Origin: Haloarcula rubripromontorii
GTDB lineage: Archaea; Halobacteriota; Halobacteria; Halobacteriales; Haloarculaceae
Direction: 5' to 3'
Length of the DNA: 64,000 nucleotides
Assembly: GCF_001280425.1 (NCBI RefSeq)
Contig: NZ_LIUF01000002.1
Span: 806,001-870,000 of the forward strand
This document shows positions 35,305-45,157 of this stretch, piece after piece. Below the pieces are notes generated by a model. That model was given only the letters and a program-made list of their open reading frames with translations. It was not told the origin of the DNA and did not search any database. Each line of letters begins with the position of its first letter. The stretch's first letter is position 1. A program made the translations under genes and the position numbers.

Positions 35305-35675
35305 ATTTGCTGACGACTACTGAGTCGCTGTTGTCCCATGTAGCACCTTTGTGGATATTCACCTGTCGACACGCCGCTTCCTCCAGTAGCGGAGTGGCTA
35401 CCGGCCAGTGTGTTGGCACTCGTTGTTCGTGCGTTCTAACCGGCGTACTATATCGTTAAATCGGCCGGTCATCCACGCCACTCTCGTCGTACATTCACGC
35501 GGCGCTGTAGTCGTCGATGGCGACTCGTAAAACGGAGAAGGGGAAAACCAGGTTGGCAGACACTGGCGTTGGCCCCACTGGCTATATATACTCCAGTAGT
35601 ATAAGCTTTTTGATATTTCAGTTATAGTATTATCTAATAGTGTAGCGAATAATAGGCGACGCGGGAGGCGAACGC
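35305..35675. other. Intergenic region downstream of phnE
   Basis: 371 bases after the putative RNA; AT-rich from 35590. It contains the 3' side of the phosphonate operon, with T-rich stretches on the minus strand that could terminate it. No gene is recognised. Confidence 0.4.
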
Positions 35676-36470
35676 CTACATTACTTTTTTGCGCAGATAG
35701 GCTGAGATGGCTTCACTGATGAGCACAAGGCCCAGAATCGAGATGAGTATCGTCAGGACTGCTTCCCAATTGAAGTAATTGATCTCTGTTTGAAGCGGGA
35801 CGCCGATCCCGCCTGCACCGACGAACCCGATGATCGTCGACGCTCTGACGTTGATATCCCATCGAAGCGTCGCGACGCTGATGAACGCCGGCTTGATCTG
35901 TGGAACGATACTGTAGATGAGCACATCAACGGACGATGCCCCAGCCGCTGTGATCGCTTCGACGGACCCGCGGTCGATCTCCTCGATGGCCTCTGCGATT
36001 AGCTTTGCAGTGAACCCGATCGACCTGATCGAAATCGCAAGTACGCCAGCGAGGGCCCCCGGACCGAAGATAACCACGAAGATCAGCGCCCAGATGATGA
36101 CGTTGACCGAACGGGTAAACGAGATGATGAACTTACCCAGCAGGTACGCCGGCTTGTTGGGCGTCGTGTTGCTGGCACCGAGGAACGCGACCGGAATCGC
36201 CATTACGATAGCCAGCGCCGTGCCGAGGATCGAGATGTTGATGGTCTCGAGGAGCGGCCCGACAATCTTCCGGGAGTATCCCACATTGGGAGGATACATC
36301 CGGCCGAAGAGGTCGGCCAGCTCACGCGGGGCAGTCACGGCATAGCCGTAATTCACTTCCATGGCTCGCCAGGCTGCGACGAGGATGACAAGGCCAGCCA
36401 GCAGCCCAAAGAACCGGAGCAATCGCTCACGACGATCGAACCGACTCCAGGAATCAGTGCTGTTTGACAT
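35676..36470 (-). CDS. phnE: Phosphonate ABC transporter permease (second copy)
   Basis: 264 residues, about six membrane helices. It has the PhnE-type motif FVVIFGPGALAGVLAISIRSIGFTAKLIAEAIEEIDRGSVEAITAAGAS and, near the end, RWDINVRASTIIGFVGAGGIGVPL. Its start overlaps the stop of the first permease gene (TAATG), so both are translated from one mRNA and likely form a heterodimer. Last gene of a PhnD-C-E-E operon. Confidence 0.9.
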   Translation of the reverse strand: MSNSTDSWSRFDRRERLLRFFGLLAGLVILVAAWRAMEVNYGYAVTAPRELADLFGRMYPPNVGYSRKIVGPLLETINISILGTALAIVMAIPVAFLGASNTTPNKPAYLLGKFIISFTRSVNVIIWALIFVVIFGPGALAGVLAISIRSIGFTAKLIAEAIEEIDRGSVEAITAAGASSVDVLIYSIVPQIKPAFISVATLRWDINVRASTIIGFVGAGGIGVPLQTEINYFNWEAVLTILISILGLVLISEAISAYLRKKVM

Positions 36471-37285
36471 TATTGGATCCGCCTCCGGACGAGAGCGCTG
36501 ACACCTTCACCGACCATGACGATCGCGACGATGACGGCGATAATCGCCATACTGAATTGGTAGTCGTACTTATCGAAGGAGTTCAGCAGCGTGATCCCGA
36601 TACCACCTGCTCCGACAATCCCAACGACAGTGCTGTGACGCAGGTTGATATCCAGGCGGTAGATCGACAGCCCGACAATCCGGGGCATTACCTGTGGGAG
36701 AACGCCATAGACATACGTCTGGATAGGCGTCCCGCCAACGGCAGTGATCGCCTCCATCTGCCCACGGTCGATATCTTCGATCTCCTCTGCGAGGAGTTTC
36801 GCGAAGAATCCGATCGTTTTGAACGCGAGTGCTAGGACACCAGCGAGCGGACCGAACCCGACCGCTTTGACCATGATGATCGCAACGATAAGCTCGTGCA
36901 GCGAGCGCGTGACGGCGACAATGCTGCGACCGACGTAGTAGACCGGCTTCGGCGAGAGGTTGTTGGAAGACATGACAGCGACCGGCACGCTGACGATGAT
37001 GCCCATTGTCGTGGCGACAATCGTCATCACAATGCTCTCGAGGATACCCTGTATGAGGAGTTCCCGTTGCGACGGCGTGTACGCTGGTGGGAGCATGCTC
37101 GAGACGAGCTCGACACCGGCTCCGATCCCTCGCAGAAATCGGCTGGGGGAAATCCGGAGGTTCCAGAAGCTATACGCGAAGAACAACAAGATAAGCCCGT
37201 AGATGAGATACTTGACTTTCTTGTTGTAGAAGACTGTGGGTCGCTCCCAGGATCCTTCAACGGCCGATCCAGATTCAGCAGCCAT
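36470..37285 (-). CDS. phnE: Phosphonate ABC transporter permease (first copy)
   Basis: 271 residues. Polar N-terminus (~25 residues), then membrane helices, the coupling motif FFAKLLAEEIEDIDRGQMEAITAVGGTP and the C-terminal RLDINLRHSTVVGIVGAGGIGITL typical of PhnE. It is paralogous to the following gene. Five bases separate it from phnC. Confidence 0.9.
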   Translation of the reverse strand: MAAESGSAVEGSWERPTVFYNKKVKYLIYGLILLFFAYSFWNLRISPSRFLRGIGAGVELVSSMLPPAYTPSQRELLIQGILESIVMTIVATTMGIIVSVPVAVMSSNNLSPKPVYYVGRSIVAVTRSLHELIVAIIMVKAVGFGPLAGVLALAFKTIGFFAKLLAEEIEDIDRGQMEAITAVGGTPIQTYVYGVLPQVMPRIVGLSIYRLDINLRHSTVVGIVGAGGIGITLLNSFDKYDYQFSMAIIAVIVAIVMVGEGVSALVRRRIQ

Positions 37286-37290
37286 ATTGA

Positions 37291-38106
37291 TTAGTCACCT
37301 CGCTCGGCAATGACGTCGTCAGAGTCGGTGCTGCTACTGGCACTCGGCGCTTCGCGGTCCGCAATGGATTCACCGCCGCGATAGATTTCGTCTCTGGCCG
37401 CCTGATCCAGATCGTCGGGCGGGCCGTTAAAGACGATTTCACCGTCACTGAGACCGATGATCCGGTCCGCGTAGTCGACCGCTAGATCGACTTCGTGGAT
37501 GTTGATGATGATCGGGATATCGTCTTCATGAGCGATGTCCGTCAGGAGGCTCATGACCTCCCGGGAGGTGTCGGGGTCCAGCGCACTCGTCGGTTCGTCA
37601 GCGAGCAGGATTTTCGGCCGCTGAATGACGGCACGGGCGATACCCACGCGCTGTCGCTGGCCACCAGAGAGCTCATCTGCACGGTTGTTCTCGACGCCCT
37701 CCAGATTCACGCGACTGAGAATCTCACGTGCGCGCCTGATGTCTTCCGGTGGGAAGTTCCGCCGGAACGCGTTCCACGTGCTGAGATAGCCCAGGCGGCC
37801 GGAGAGTATGTTCTCCATGACCGTGAGGCGCTCTACGAGATTGAACTCCTGGAAGATCATGCCCATGTCGCGACGGACATCGCGCAGGGCTGATTTGTCC
37901 AGGCCAGTCACCTCTGTATCGTCGAGTGAGACACGCCCACCAGTTGGCTCGGTCAGTCTGTTGATACTACGAACGAGTGTGCTTTTCCCGGCCCCGCTCG
38001 GCCCGATGATTGCAACAATCTCGTTTCCACTGACTTCGAATGAGACACCTTTGAGTGCTTTATCACCGGAGTCGTACGTTTTTTCCAAATTATCTACAGT
38101 GAGCAT
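37291..38106 (-). CDS. phnC: Phosphonate ABC transporter ATP-binding protein
   Basis: 271 residues with Walker [15 protein letters not shown]-loop [19 protein letters not shown], signature [15 protein letters not shown], Walker [14 protein letters not shown] and the H-loop in INIHEVDLA. The [12 protein letters not shown] segment is characteristic of PhnC. The acidic Ser-rich C-terminus (ASSSTDSDD) is a halophilic addition. It powers PhnE permeases for phosphonate, phosphite or phosphate ester uptake. Confidence 0.92.
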   Translation of the reverse strand: MLTVDNLEKTYDSGDKALKGVSFEVSGNEIVAIIGPSGAGKSTLVRSINRLTEPTGGRVSLDDTEVTGLDKSALRDVRRDMGMIFQEFNLVERLTVMENILSGRLGYLSTWNAFRRNFPPEDIRRAREILSRVNLEGVENNRADELSGGQRQRVGIARAVIQRPKILLADEPTSALDPDTSREVMSLLTDIAHEDDIPIIINIHEVDLAVDYADRIIGLSDGEIVFNGPPDDLDQAARDEIYRGGESIADREAPSASSSTDSDDVIAERGD

Positions 38107-38121
38107 TATTCGAGTCTCTTC

Positions 38122-39300
38122 TTAGCCTTCGATGTTATCGGTGTTGTACTTGATCTCGTTATTCTCCTGAATCTGGAGGATGATATCGTAGACTGTGGCG
38201 TAATCGATCTCCGTCCACTTTCCGCGACCTCCGAAGACCTCCGCGATCTTGGTGTCCGAGTAGTCGTAATCGAGGAACGCCGCTCTGATCCCTTCCTGAA
38301 TTTCTGGTTTCAGGTTGTAGCGGTAACAGAAGCTCGTTGTGGGGAACGGATTGCTGGCCCACACAACTTTGAGATTCGTCGGATCGATGTTATCCGCTTC
38401 GGCAACACGCGTGACACAGGTGCTACAAACGGGGGCAGCATCGTAGTCGTCGTTTGCCACTCCGAGGATGCTCTGTTCGTGCCCGCCAGAGTAACTCACT
38501 TCGTAGTCGTCGCCCGGAGTGACGCCCTGGTTCGAGAACAGCGCACGCGGAGCGAGGTTCCCGGAGTTGGACGACGGCTCAGCGTGTGCGACACGCTTGC
38601 CCTTGAGGTCTTCCAGCGAGGAGATGTCGTCGTTGTCTGCCTGAGTGGCGAGCCACAGCCGATATCCGAAGTCGCCCTCCTTCGAGATCTGGAGCGAGAA
38701 CGGGACAGCTCCGGCCAGATTCACAGCGAACGGCGTTGGCCCGGTGGAGAATCCGGCGACGTGGAGGCGTTCGGATCGCATCGCCTCAATCTGGGACGCG
38801 TACGAGTTGAGGGGGAAGTACTTGACCGATTTCCCCGTTTCCTCGGCGATGTTGTCCATCAGCGGCTGCATGGTATCCCGATAGACTGCCGGGTCCTCTG
38901 TCGGCGTCATCGCAAACGCGATGCGATCCGGGTCAATCAGCTCGTCTTCATTGTCGGGCGTACTCTGGACCGGGTTACCGTAGCGAGGCTTCTCGCGCTC
39001 CTGCATGTTCTTCAGGTCCTGCAGGGACCCCGTCTCGAACCCGGCCTCAATGAGCGTCTGCATCAGCTGCGGGAACTCCGGGTTCGCCGGATCGAACTCG
39101 GGGTAGCTGTTACTCTGTCCGGAACTACCGTCGCCACTACTGGACCCATCACTGCCATCAGAGCCGTCTCCGCCAGATGTCTCGGTGCTTTGACTACTCT
39201 CCTGAGAACAGCCTGCAACGCCCGCTGCGAGCGCAGTAGCGCCAATTTTCAACACAGATCGTCGGTCAACTGGGTTCTGTTTCATTGTCGACGCAGACAT
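38122..39300 (-). CDS. phnD: Phosphonate ABC transporter substrate-binding lipoprotein
   Basis: 392 residues. It carries a Tat motif DRRSVLK, hydrophobic segment and lipobox VAGC, followed by a 40-residue Gly/Ser/Asp-rich linker. The PhnD ligand domain includes IAFAMTPTEDPAVYRD, VAGFSTGPTPFAVN, HAEPSSNSGNLAPRALF and YSGGHEQSILGVANDDYDAAPVCS. The start at 39300 follows a TATA-like TATTTATA (minus strand, 39323-39330) by about 27 nt. First gene of the operon. No C-P lyase genes lie in the window, so the ligand may be any phosphonate or phosphite. Confidence 0.9.
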   Translation of the reverse strand: MSASTMKQNPVDRRSVLKIGATALAAGVAGCSQESSQSTETSGGDGSDGSDGSSSGDGSSGQSNSYPEFDPANPEFPQLMQTLIEAGFETGSLQDLKNMQEREKPRYGNPVQSTPDNEDELIDPDRIAFAMTPTEDPAVYRDTMQPLMDNIAEETGKSVKYFPLNSYASQIEAMRSERLHVAGFSTGPTPFAVNLAGAVPFSLQISKEGDFGYRLWLATQADNDDISSLEDLKGKRVAHAEPSSNSGNLAPRALFSNQGVTPGDDYEVSYSGGHEQSILGVANDDYDAAPVCSTCVTRVAEADNIDPTNLKVVWASNPFPTTSFCYRYNLKPEIQEGIRAAFLDYDYSDTKIAEVFGGRGKWTEIDYATVYDIILQIQENNEIKYNTDNIEG

Positions 39301-39600
39301 ATGCGAAATCTGGGTTAAAAAGTATTTATATTTAATTTTGACAAAACGCTGTCGCCTTTGAAACGAGTTGTTGGCCCTATCTGACGTAGAATCAAAAATC
39401 AGTATCAAAACAGAAGGTATGACAGTTATTAGGTACTAACCGCTGGTCGAGAGCTGCTTTCGATCTTCACAGAGACCATATCGATATTCAGGCCAGCCTC
39501 AAGGCCAACACCTATTACCCATCAGTATATTTGTCTCCATATAGAATATAGTAGTATATAGACTATATAAAAATGACGGAACCACCGCTTGAAAGCTAAG

Positions 39601-40902
39601 ATGACTGTAATGAGTGCAATCGCGAATACGGCTGTTTTCGGAGGTATAGAGGGGATAACTGTCGATCCTGAGATACTCCACCTTTTCATCGCAGGTGCGC
39701 TGGGGATGCTGCTCGGGCTCGAACGAGAGTGGGCTAACAAGTCAGCAGGCATCCGCACGTTTACCCTGACGAGCCTGGTCGGGGCTGCGGCAATGTCGCT
39801 AAACGAGACGATTCTACTGGCTTCTGGCGGCGCTCTGGTTCTCGTACAGGGAGGGTTACTCGGAGTCCGGGGTATAGTCGCACAGTGGACTGGCGACGAT
39901 AGTGAGCTAGACTCTGGCCTGTCCCTGACAACGTCGACCTCACTCCTTGTCGCGTACGCGGTCGGGATTTTGGTTGGTGCCAATCACGTCCTGATCGGCG
40001 TCATCATTGGGATAACCTCGTCGTTCCTGCTGGTCCTTCGGAGGGAGCTTCACGAGTTTGCGAACCAGTTATCGCGAGAGGAAGTACGCAGCGCCGGTGA
40101 GTTTGCGATCATCTCATTTGTCGTGTATCCGCTCCTGCCCGGCGGAACGTACGGGCCGTGGGATGCGATCGATCCGAAACTGGTCTGGATGCTCGTGATC
40201 GCAGTCAGTGGGATCGGGTTTGTCAACTACATCGTGATGCAACGATACGGCAGCAAGGGGATCGCTGTCACCGGCTTCTTCGGTGGTTTGGTGAACTCCA
40301 CGGCCGTGATCGGTGAAATCGCGGGCCGTGCAAAGAACAACGTGGGAATCACAGAGCTTGCAGTGGGAACGATACTGATAGCTGATGCGGCGATGGCGGT
40401 CCGGAATTTAGCGATCATCGTTGCGTTCGTCCCCGAGTCGGCTGTCAGCGTTGGACTCCCCCTCGGCCTGATCGCCATCAGCGGCGTTGGACTCGCATAT
40501 TACGATAGCAACTGGGAGGGCGATCTGGAATTGGATTTCGACTCGCCATTTAGTAGCGCGAATGCGCTGAAATTCGGGTTACTCTTCCTTGCCGTCTTGA
40601 TTCTCACCGCTGGCGCACAGCGTATCTTCGGAACAGCTGGCTTCCTGATTACGAGCTTCCTCAGCGGCATCGTCTCGAGCGGCACGACGACAACGACTGC
40701 GGTGACGCTGACATCGACTGGGCAGATATCGCCGGCGGTCGCGGCACAGGGTGTGCTGGCCGGAACCCTCTCCAGTATCCTCGTGAAGATCGGGTTTGCA
40801 ACGAGTATCAACCGCTCACTGCTAGCGCCGGTGGTCCGAAAGTCGCTCTACCTGTCGTTGATCGGAATCGGTGGTGTGGTTATCAGCCTCCAAGTGATAT
40901 GA
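39601..40902 (+). CDS. MgtC/SapB-DUF4010 family membrane protein
   Basis: About 433 residues, with ten or more hydrophobic segments. The N-terminal MgtC/SapB part shows LHLFIAGALGMLLGLEREWANKSAGIRTFTLTSLVGA. The C-terminal DUF4010 part has GFFGGLVNSTAVIGEIAGRAK and FLSGIVSSGTTTTTAVTL. Such proteins are implicated in magnesium and membrane-potential homeostasis; the precise role is unknown. A TATA-like ACTATATAAAAA (39562-39573) lies about 30 nt before ATG 39601. Divergent from phnD, so shared regulation by nutrient limitation is possible. Confidence 0.82.
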   Translation: MTVMSAIANTAVFGGIEGITVDPEILHLFIAGALGMLLGLEREWANKSAGIRTFTLTSLVGAAAMSLNETILLASGGALVLVQGGLLGVRGIVAQWTGDDSELDSGLSLTTSTSLLVAYAVGILVGANHVLIGVIIGITSSFLLVLRRELHEFANQLSREEVRSAGEFAIISFVVYPLLPGGTYGPWDAIDPKLVWMLVIAVSGIGFVNYIVMQRYGSKGIAVTGFFGGLVNSTAVIGEIAGRAKNNVGITELAVGTILIADAAMAVRNLAIIVAFVPESAVSVGLPLGLIAISGVGLAYYDSNWEGDLELDFDSPFSSANALKFGLLFLAVLILTAGAQRIFGTAGFLITSFLSGIVSSGTTTTTAVTLTSTGQISPAVAAQGVLAGTLSSILVKIGFATSINRSLLAPVVRKSLYLSLIGIGGVVISLQVI

Positions 40903-41023
40903 ACCGGCATAGCTATCGGAATGGTGCGAGGGCCGCCGCGGTCCCCGCGGCGAAGGAATCGCCTGTGAACTCGTCAGCAGCAGCTTTTGCGATGCGTTAC
41001 TGTTCGAAACGGAGGACCTCTAT

Positions 41024-41815
41024 ATGACGTACACCAGTGCCATTATCGATCTCGACGGAACAGTATACCGAGGGGAGTCGTTAGTTGAAAACGCCGCTGA
41101 AGGGATACAAACGGTGCGTAATGCGGGGCTTTCGACCCTGTTCGTTACGAACAAGCCGATTGATCGCCGAGAGACATACTGTGAGAAGCTGAACGCGCTG
41201 GGCATTGAGTGCAGCAGTGATGACATAATCACGTCCGCCACGGCAGCAGCAGACTATCTATCCGCGCAGTATCCGGAGCGTGAGATCTACGTTATCGGCG
41301 AGGACGCCCTGGTCGCGGAGTTGCGCGCCGCTGGATTGAAGACGACGACTGACCCAGAGCGAGCAGGCACCGTGATCGCATCGCTCGATTTCGGGTTTGA
41401 TTACGAGACGCTACAGGATGCGCTAATCGCACTCACTGAGAACGACGCGCTCTTCGTTGCGACCAACCCGGATCGAACGTGTCCTGTAGATGACGGTGAG
41501 ATTCCCGATGCTGCAGGGATGATCGGAGCGATAGAGGGAGTGACTGGGCAGGAGTTGGACCAGCTGATTGGGAAGCCGTCCAACGTAATCCTGCAGATGG
41601 CGCTCGAACGGGTCGGTGGAAAGCCCGACCGTTGCCTCATGATCGGTGACCGGCTTGAGACAGACATCAGAATGGGAAATCAGGCTGGAATGGAGACGGT
41701 CCTGCCACTCACTGGCGTTACCAGCACCGCGGACTTAGCCGACAGTGAGGTGCGTGCTGACCACGTCGTGGCCGACCTTTCAGAGCTGGCAGCGATTGTA
41801 GCGAACGGGCGATAG
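41024..41815 (+). CDS. HAD-superfamily IIA sugar/acid phosphatase (NagD-like)
   Basis: 263 residues. Motif I IIDLDGTVYRGE (nucleophile Asp and acid Asp), motif II TLFVTNKP, motif III Lys in IGKPSNVILQMAL and motif IV MIGDRLETDIRMGNQAGMETVLPLTG. The cap between motifs II and III is the alpha-beta IIA type of NagD and 4-nitrophenylphosphatase. It probably dephosphorylates small phosphate esters in the cytoplasm. A Shine-Dalgarno-like GGAGG (41011-41015) lies nine bases before the ATG, unusual among the leaderless genes here. Confidence 0.87.
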   Translation: MTYTSAIIDLDGTVYRGESLVENAAEGIQTVRNAGLSTLFVTNKPIDRRETYCEKLNALGIECSSDDIITSATAAADYLSAQYPEREIYVIGEDALVAELRAAGLKTTTDPERAGTVIASLDFGFDYETLQDALIALTENDALFVATNPDRTCPVDDGEIPDAAGMIGAIEGVTGQELDQLIGKPSNVILQMALERVGGKPDRCLMIGDRLETDIRMGNQAGMETVLPLTGVTSTADLADSEVRADHVVADLSELAAIVANGR

Positions 41816-41866
41816 GGTGGGAACAACGAGCGGTTAGCTGTCCCCACTGCGCCTCTGCCTCAGATA

Positions 41867-42811
41867 TCAATCGAGCACGCCGGGGTAGTCAGCGATGATT
41901 CCGTCGACACCGGCCTCGACCAGTTTCTCCGCCTGATGCCAGGTCGTTATCGTGTACGGGATTACCTTCCGCCCCTCCTCGTGGGCAGTCTCGACCAGAT
42001 CAATCTCGGCAAAGCCAGGGTCTTCGAGGTAATAATCTTCGTTGAAGAAGGGCGTGTTCATAATCATATTGTATGGGGGCTGGATGTACTCCGCGTCCAG
42101 ATCACGGACGACAGACAGACCCTCCTCGATGGAGTCCCAGAGCAGGTACGCGATCGGAATATCGGCATTCGCGTTTCTGACGGACGCCAGTGCAGCCTTC
42201 TGGAACGACTGAACAATAAAATCGTTCTCGTGAGTGGAGAGCACGTCAAGCGCCTGTTCGGTAAACGGGTCCCAGGTCTCAACGGACGATTCTGACGCGT
42301 CATCGTCGGGAGAGACTCCAGCGGCCTTCCACTCGATGTTGAGCGGGATGCTGTCCGGAGTGGCTTCGACGAACTCGTCTAGACGGGGGATCGTCTCCCC
42401 GCTGTCGCGGATTTCGGCGTCTAGAACGGTCTGCACATCGGTCTCCCAGACGTACCCGGATTCGTCTGTCAGGTCGTCCAGCTTATCATCGTGGAATACA
42501 ACGATTTCGAAGTCCTCGCCCTTCCAGGGTTTCCCGCCTGCAGGGACGAGGTCACACTCCATCATGTCGGTGTCGTATCCCTGACCGCTACGACCGCCGT
42601 ACGCTGCCTGTTGGACAGCAGCAATGGTGTTTTGCGGATACAGACCGCGATAGCCACGGTGTGCAGCAAGGATCGGTGTGGAAGCGATAGGCGGCTCGGT
42701 GCTGTCGTGATCGTTTTCTCTGCCAGCGGCAGTGCCCACGATGGACCCCACAGCGGCGGCAGACGCACTCTTCAGCACAGTTCGACGGCAAATGTCTGGT
42801 ATTCGAACCAT
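41867..42811 (-). CDS. Secreted glycerophosphodiester phosphodiesterase
   Basis: 314 residues. It has a twin-arginine signal CRRTVLKSASAAAVGSIVGTA, then the GDPD catalytic barrel. ILAAHRGYRGLYPQNTIAAV carries the catalytic HRG and E/N positions; further on come MMECDLVP (metal ligands), FHDDKLDD, NIEWK and a final GVDGIIADYP. The GDPD motif PENT is PQNT here. It hydrolyses glycerophosphodiesters to glycerol-3-phosphate, fitting the phosphorus-acquisition neighbourhood. A TATA-like TATATATAAC is about 27 nt upstream. Confidence 0.88.
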   Translation of the reverse strand: MVRIPDICRRTVLKSASAAAVGSIVGTAAGRENDHDSTEPPIASTPILAAHRGYRGLYPQNTIAAVQQAAYGGRSGQGYDTDMMECDLVPAGGKPWKGEDFEIVVFHDDKLDDLTDESGYVWETDVQTVLDAEIRDSGETIPRLDEFVEATPDSIPLNIEWKAAGVSPDDDASESSVETWDPFTEQALDVLSTHENDFIVQSFQKAALASVRNANADIPIAYLLWDSIEEGLSVVRDLDAEYIQPPYNMIMNTPFFNEDYYLEDPGFAEIDLVETAHEEGRKVIPYTITTWHQAEKLVEAGVDGIIADYPGVLD

Positions 42812-43155
42812 TCCGTGGTCTATTACCTACACAATCTATATATAACTATTGTTTGCTAATATCGATATATATGAGTCTGGAGTTCCGAGTCATTTTACCC
42901 TTCCCAGTAGGCGTATCTGTAGCTCAGTCGGAGCTGACCGAACGTCAACAGCCTGACGGCGACAAGCGGGACGACGGAGTTCGCTGGGGCGGACCCACAC
43001 TCGTAGAACTGGACGGGGTCCGGGAGAGGCATAGATGGTTGCGTACCGGTACGACCGTGCGATGTAGACACGTACCGAAATGACATACAGCTGTGGCTAT
43101 TCGACGGTCTTCGCTCAGTCAGCGTGATCGATTACTCAGTACGGGGACGTAGCTG
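42812..43155. other. Intergenic region
   Basis: 344 bases between GDPD and a small membrane protein gene. It includes the GDPD promoter. Short open frames on both strands (42853-43083 plus, 42895-43086 minus) overlap and show no motif. Nothing else is seen. Confidence 0.4.
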
Positions 43156-43323
43156 TCAGGGCCACGTATCAGAAAGCAGCGCCATCAGGAAAACAGTCGT
43201 TCCCAGAGCACCGAACATCAGTCCTACAGTCGGATACGGAAAGACTCCGTCGAAGAATATGACCAGAAACAATCCGACAAGTGTCATCTGCACGCCGAGA
43301 AGCTCCGCCTCTGTCGTCTCCAT
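43156..43323 (-). CDS. Small two-span membrane protein
   Basis: 55 codons: METTEAELLGVQ, then two hydrophobic helices (MTLVGLFLVIFF and TVGLMFGALGTTVFLMALL) split by DGVFPYP. A TATA-like GTTTTTAA (minus strand, near 43344-43352) is about 25 nt upstream, as for other leaderless genes here. It is divergent from the thiolase gene. No family is recognised. Confidence 0.55.
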   Translation of the reverse strand: METTEAELLGVQMTLVGLFLVIFFDGVFPYPTVGLMFGALGTTVFLMALLSDTWP

Positions 43324-43437
43324 ATCGCTCGTTCTCTACCAGCCGTTAAAAACGGTTGTGTGGTTCGACGGCAAACAGTTCTGGTACCGTAAAAATGTGA
43401 ACTGTTAACTAACAACGTTGAGATATGGGAGGCACGG

Positions 43438-44607
43438 ATGCCACAGCCAGTCATTGCATCGGTCGGTGCCTCACCGCTCGGCCGCACGGACCTCCCGGGC
43501 CGCGACCTGTTCTCGGTCGCTCTCGCGGAGGCGTTCGACGAACTGCCCGACCCTGCCGACATCGTCGAGGCGGTGTACGTCGGCAACCAATCGGAGAGTT
43601 ACGAACACCAGATCATGTACGGGACGCTGCTGGCGGAGTGGGCCGGCCTTCGGTATATCCCCGCCGAGCGGGTCGAAGGGTGTGCCGCCGCGGGCGCGCT
43701 CGCGCTGCGCCACGCAGTCAAGGATGTCCGCAACGGTGAGCACGAGGCCGTGCTCGCCTGCGGTGTCGAAAAGATGACGTCCGCGGGCACAAGCGGCGCG
43801 ACGGACGCGCTGTCGGCGGCGTTCGACCGCGCCACCGAGCAGCGCTCCGGAATCACCGCACCCAGCCAGTACGCACTGCTTGGCCAGCGCTACCTCCACG
43901 AGACCGACGCCACGGAACGGGACCTTGCCGAGATCGCGGTGAAGAACCACGCCAACGCCGCTCACAACCCTCGGGCGCAGTTCCCGAAGGAGATCGACGT
44001 GGCGACTGTGCTGGAATCGGACCCGGTTGCCCCGCCGCTGAAGCTCTACGATTGTGCGCCGGTCGGCGACGGTGCCGCCGCTGTTCTCGTGACGACCGCC
44101 GAACGAGCGGCAGACCTCGACCGGCCGCAGGTGCGCGTTGCGGGCAGCGGGGCCGCTGCGAACAACATCGCGGTCGCCGAGCGGAACATGACCGATATCG
44201 CGGGCGCTCGCATTGCTGCCGAGACGGCCTACGAGGAGGCAGGCATCGACGCCGCGGCTGTCGACATCGCAGAGGTTCACGACGCGTTCACCGTCTGCGA
44301 GGCGCTCCTCGCGGAAGCTGCCGGCTTCGCGCCCGCAGGCACGGGCTATCAGAGCTATCAGCCGCCGGCGGAGCGGGCTGACGGCTGGACGGACGTACAG
44401 TTGAGTCCGAGCGGCGGGCTGAAGGCTCGCGGCCACCCCATCGGTGCGACTGGACTCCTGCAGGCGCTCGAAGCCTACGAGCAGCTCACCGGAGCCGCAG
44501 GTGACCGAGCAGTCGAAGGGGCCGAGACGGCCCTGTTGCTCAACGAGGGTGGCGTCGCTGACGCTGTCACCGTCGGTCACGTGCTCACGACGGCGGAGGC
44601 ACAATGA
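43438..44607 (+). CDS. Thiolase-domain acetyltransferase (archaeal SCP2-thiolase type)
   Basis: 389 residues of thiolase fold. The nucleophilic Cys lies in RVEGCAAAGALALRHA (near 82). The His positions are in AEVHDAFTVCEALLAE and SPSGGLKARGHPIGATGLLQALE. LKLYDCAPVGDGAAAVLV is also typical of this family. These enzymes act with a DUF35/OB-fold partner, which is the next gene overlapping by four bases. In archaea such a pair can feed HMG-CoA synthase in the mevalonate route, or act in fatty-acid/ketone breakdown. No HMG-CoA synthase gene is nearby. Confidence 0.87.
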   Translation: MPQPVIASVGASPLGRTDLPGRDLFSVALAEAFDELPDPADIVEAVYVGNQSESYEHQIMYGTLLAEWAGLRYIPAERVEGCAAAGALALRHAVKDVRNGEHEAVLACGVEKMTSAGTSGATDALSAAFDRATEQRSGITAPSQYALLGQRYLHETDATERDLAEIAVKNHANAAHNPRAQFPKEIDVATVLESDPVAPPLKLYDCAPVGDGAAAVLVTTAERAADLDRPQVRVAGSGAAANNIAVAERNMTDIAGARIAAETAYEEAGIDAAAVDIAEVHDAFTVCEALLAEAAGFAPAGTGYQSYQPPAERADGWTDVQLSPSGGLKARGHPIGATGLLQALEAYEQLTGAAGDRAVEGAETALLLNEGGVADAVTVGHVLTTAEAQ

Positions 44608-45035
44608 GTGACGACGACCTCGACGCGACTGACCCGCGGACACTGCCGGGGTTCTTCGACGCCCTTGCAGACGGGGAGCTATTGGGCGGGGTCTGTGCGG
44701 ACTGTGGACAGGTGCTGTTGCCGCCGCGGCCGGCTTGCTACGCCTGCGGCAGCCGCGCCGTCGATGTCGAACCGCAGGCACCCGAGGGCCAGATCTTCTC
44801 GTACACGGCGGTTCACACGCCACCGCCGGCATTCGCGGAAGACGCACCATACACGGTCGCCGTCGTGGAACTCGCGGACGGTGGCCGCCTCCTCGGACGC
44901 GTCGCCGCCGACTATACCGATGTCTCCATCGGTGACCCGGTCGAACTCACGGTGCGCGAGCCGACGGCTACAGAGAGAGAGGTAGCGCTCGACTACGAAA
45001 CCGACTGGCCGGTTCACGTCTTCAAGCCGCGGTGA
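44604..45035 (+). CDS. Zn-ribbon/OB-fold (DUF35) thiolase partner
   Basis: 143 residues. An N-terminal helix is followed by a rubredoxin-like zinc ribbon CADCGQVLLPPRPACYACGS (four Cys) and an OB domain (GQIFSYTAVHTPPPAF ... DGGRLLGRVAADYTDVSIGDPVELTV). DUF35 proteins scaffold thiolase complexes and bind CoA esters. It is translationally coupled to the thiolase gene. Confidence 0.9.
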   Translation: MSDDDLDATDPRTLPGFFDALADGELLGGVCADCGQVLLPPRPACYACGSRAVDVEPQAPEGQIFSYTAVHTPPPAFAEDAPYTVAVVELADGGRLLGRVAADYTDVSIGDPVELTVREPTATEREVALDYETDWPVHVFKPR

Positions 45036-45157
45036 GAGCAGGTCCACCAGATGACAGCAAGACGGTGGCGGCCACCGTAGCCAGCCCTACTTGACCCAGG
45101 AACGGTGACTGGGACAATGGACGCGCTGAGACGAGGCACGGAACCACGAGGTATAAA

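Noticed and set aside
42853-43086. Two overlapping short frames on opposite strands.
   Set aside because: Neither has a motif, promoter spacing or acidic composition.
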